Assembly (NCBI GenBank): GCA_038240335.1
Contig: JBBSDV010000166.1
Coordinates: 1-6,658 of the forward strand
Origin: JBBSDV01 sp038240335
Lineage (GTDB): Bacteria; Chloroflexota; Dehalococcoidia; DSTF01; JACRBR01
Direction: 5' to 3'
DNA: 6,658 nt
A program made the position numbers and the translations under genes. Position 1 is the first letter of the stretch. Every line of letters begins with the position of its first letter. Shown here piece by piece: positions 5,991-6,658 of the stretch. Under the pieces are notes generated by a model. The model was not told the origin of the DNA. It did not search any database and saw only the letters and a list, made by a program, of their open reading frames with translations.

Positions 5991-6391
5991 TGCCGCTCGC
6001 GCTGCTCCAGGATCACGTCGACGAGATGATCGCCCACGCGCGTGAAGATGCGCCGAACGAGTGCTGCGGCATCATCGCCGGCACGTCCGATGGCCGCGCG
6101 ACGAAGCTCTATCGGGCGATCAACGCCGAGGCCAGCCCCTACCGATACAGCGTCGCCGCCAAGGATCTGCTGCGCATTTTTCGCGATGTCGATGACAACG
6201 ACGAGACGTTCCTCGTCATCTACCACTCGCATACCCACACCGAGGCCTACCCATCGCCGACGGACATCCGCCTCGCCGCCTGGCCCGACGCCTACTACGT
6301 GCTGGTCTCCCTCGCCGAGGAACCGCCCGTCGTGCGGGCGTATCGCATCCTCGACGGTGTGGTGACGGAGGAGCCGATTGGGGTTGGTTGA
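5990..6391 (+). CDS. JAMM/MPN+ (M67 family) metallopeptidase
   Basis: A 133-residue stand-alone JAB1/MPN/Mov34 domain with every catalytic element of the JAMM motif: E24 in NECCGIIAG, then H79-S-H81, seven residues, S89, two residues, D92. JAMM enzymes are zinc isopeptidases. Bacterial stand-alone members such as mycobacterial Mec cut a ubiquitin-like sulfur carrier from an amino acid, and others are linked to ubiquitin-like conjugation. Length fits the minimal bacterial form, and no export signal is present, so it should be cytoplasmic. The ATG overlaps the stop of the preceding cysteine-pair gene, and translation probably depends on that gene because the ribosome-binding site is poor. No MoaD/ThiS-like, E1-like or cysteine-synthase gene is visible within the window, although only 267 bases follow. 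The domain call is strong and the substrate is unknown. Confidence 0.93.
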   Translation: MPLALLQDHVDEMIAHAREDAPNECCGIIAGTSDGRATKLYRAINAEASPYRYSVAAKDLLRIFRDVDDNDETFLVIYHSHTHTEAYPSPTDIRLAAWPDAYYVLVSLAEEPPVVRAYRILDGVVTEEPIGVG

Positions 6392-6441
6392 CGCGTCGCC
6401 CGTCGTCCGCGCGCAGTGCTTCCGATGTCAGCATTACGAAA
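6392..6441. other. Short spacer between JAMM gene and RHS fragment
   Basis: Only 50 bases separate the convergent JAMM gene and the tail of the RHS-type reading frame. No hairpin with a T-run is visible to end either transcript. From about 6420 to 6480 the base composition drops to near 52% G+C, clearly lower than the neighbouring genes. Confidence 0.3.
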
Positions 6442-6658
6442 TCAAGTCTGAGGGTTACTCCCCGATTCGCATTGCCCGTCGAATGAAACGTGAGTGCAGT
6501 GGCCGCTGCTGCCCGTATACGCACGCTGAAGCGAGCCGGTGCCATTCCGGGGCGCACCGAACGGGAAGTACTTGATCGCGGTGCCCGGCGTACCGCCGCT
6601 GATCTGCTGCACCGTGCTGCCGAGATGGTCGGCGAGGCTGTATGACAGCACGCCGTTC
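6442..6658 (-). CDS. RHS/YD-repeat core fragment, partial and probably decayed
   Basis: The minus-strand frame is open through the right edge, so the gene starts outside the window. It reads SYSLADHLGSTVQQIS, then IKYFPFGAPRNGTGSL and AYTG, the typical start of an RHS repeat-associated core (DHLGS, YxPFG, TGxL, YTG). RHS and YD proteins are large secreted or surface proteins with beta-cocoon shells, often carrying a C-terminal toxin. Family resemblance stops near plus-strand 6511. The expected continuation (TGQRxD, GLYYYGARYYDP, GRFxSPD) is missing in all three minus-strand frames. Instead an unrelated 22-residue tail leads to a TGA at 6442. This looks like a 3'-truncated gene or a fragment joined to other DNA. 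An intact gene with an unusual tip cannot be excluded. Confidence 0.7.
   Translation of the reverse strand, partial: NGVLSYSLADHLGSTVQQISGGTPGTAIKYFPFGAPRNGTGSLQRAYTGSSGHCTHVSFDGQCESGSNPQT

Noticed and set aside
6378..6575. Plus-strand frame of 65 codons with a CFRC motif after the JAMM gene
   Set aside because: It would need a TTG start inside the JAMM gene and lies antisense to clear RHS core sequence, so the cysteine pairs are probably accidental.

Overview
The window is GC-rich bacterial chromosome, roughly 65% G+C by eye, and tightly packed with genes of ordinary bacterial type. No rRNA, tRNA, CRISPR array or intact insertion sequence was seen. Three things make a GC-rich Gram-positive-like or Chloroflexota bacterium the best guess: a CbbQ/NorQ-type ATPase beside coaE, probable leaderless promoters, and the style of the RHS/YD fragment. 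This is a weak inference, and Actinomycetota remains possible.

Left part, minus strand (34-1641): coaE (dephospho-CoA kinase, GTG start) is followed by a MoxR-type AAA+ ATPase of the CbbQ/NirQ/NorQ/GvpN family. The two are 69 bp apart and probably cotranscribed. The von Willebrand partner expected after such an ATPase would lie off the left edge. Each gene has a perfect 17-bp palindrome (7-bp arms, 3-nt loop) in its 5' leader.

Middle, plus strand (1788-4358): two separately promoted envelope genes. One is an exported CapA/PgsA-like metallophosphatase-fold protein. The other is a polytopic membrane protein of the GT87/DUF2029 glycosyltransferase type (PimE-like). Both lack a Shine-Dalgarno sequence. 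Both have a -10-like hexamer ending 5 nt before the ATG, the signature of leaderless mRNAs.

Right part, plus strand (4561-6391): a small YfcE/MJ0936-type metallophosphoesterase comes first, preceded by an unusual long stem-loop. Then comes a two-gene unit with overlapping stop and start codons (TGATG). Its first gene is an unrecognised 217-aa protein with an acidic N-terminus and several cysteine pairs. Its second is a stand-alone JAMM/MPN+ (M67) isopeptidase-like protein with all its catalytic residues. This pair is the best candidate in the window for an undescribed functional unit. No ubiquitin-like, E1-like or cysteine-synthase gene is visible beside it.

Right edge, minus strand (6442-6658): the end of an RHS/YD-repeat core sequence that enters from outside the window. 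It loses resemblance to the family in mid-core, so it looks like a truncated or decayed fragment converging on the JAMM gene.
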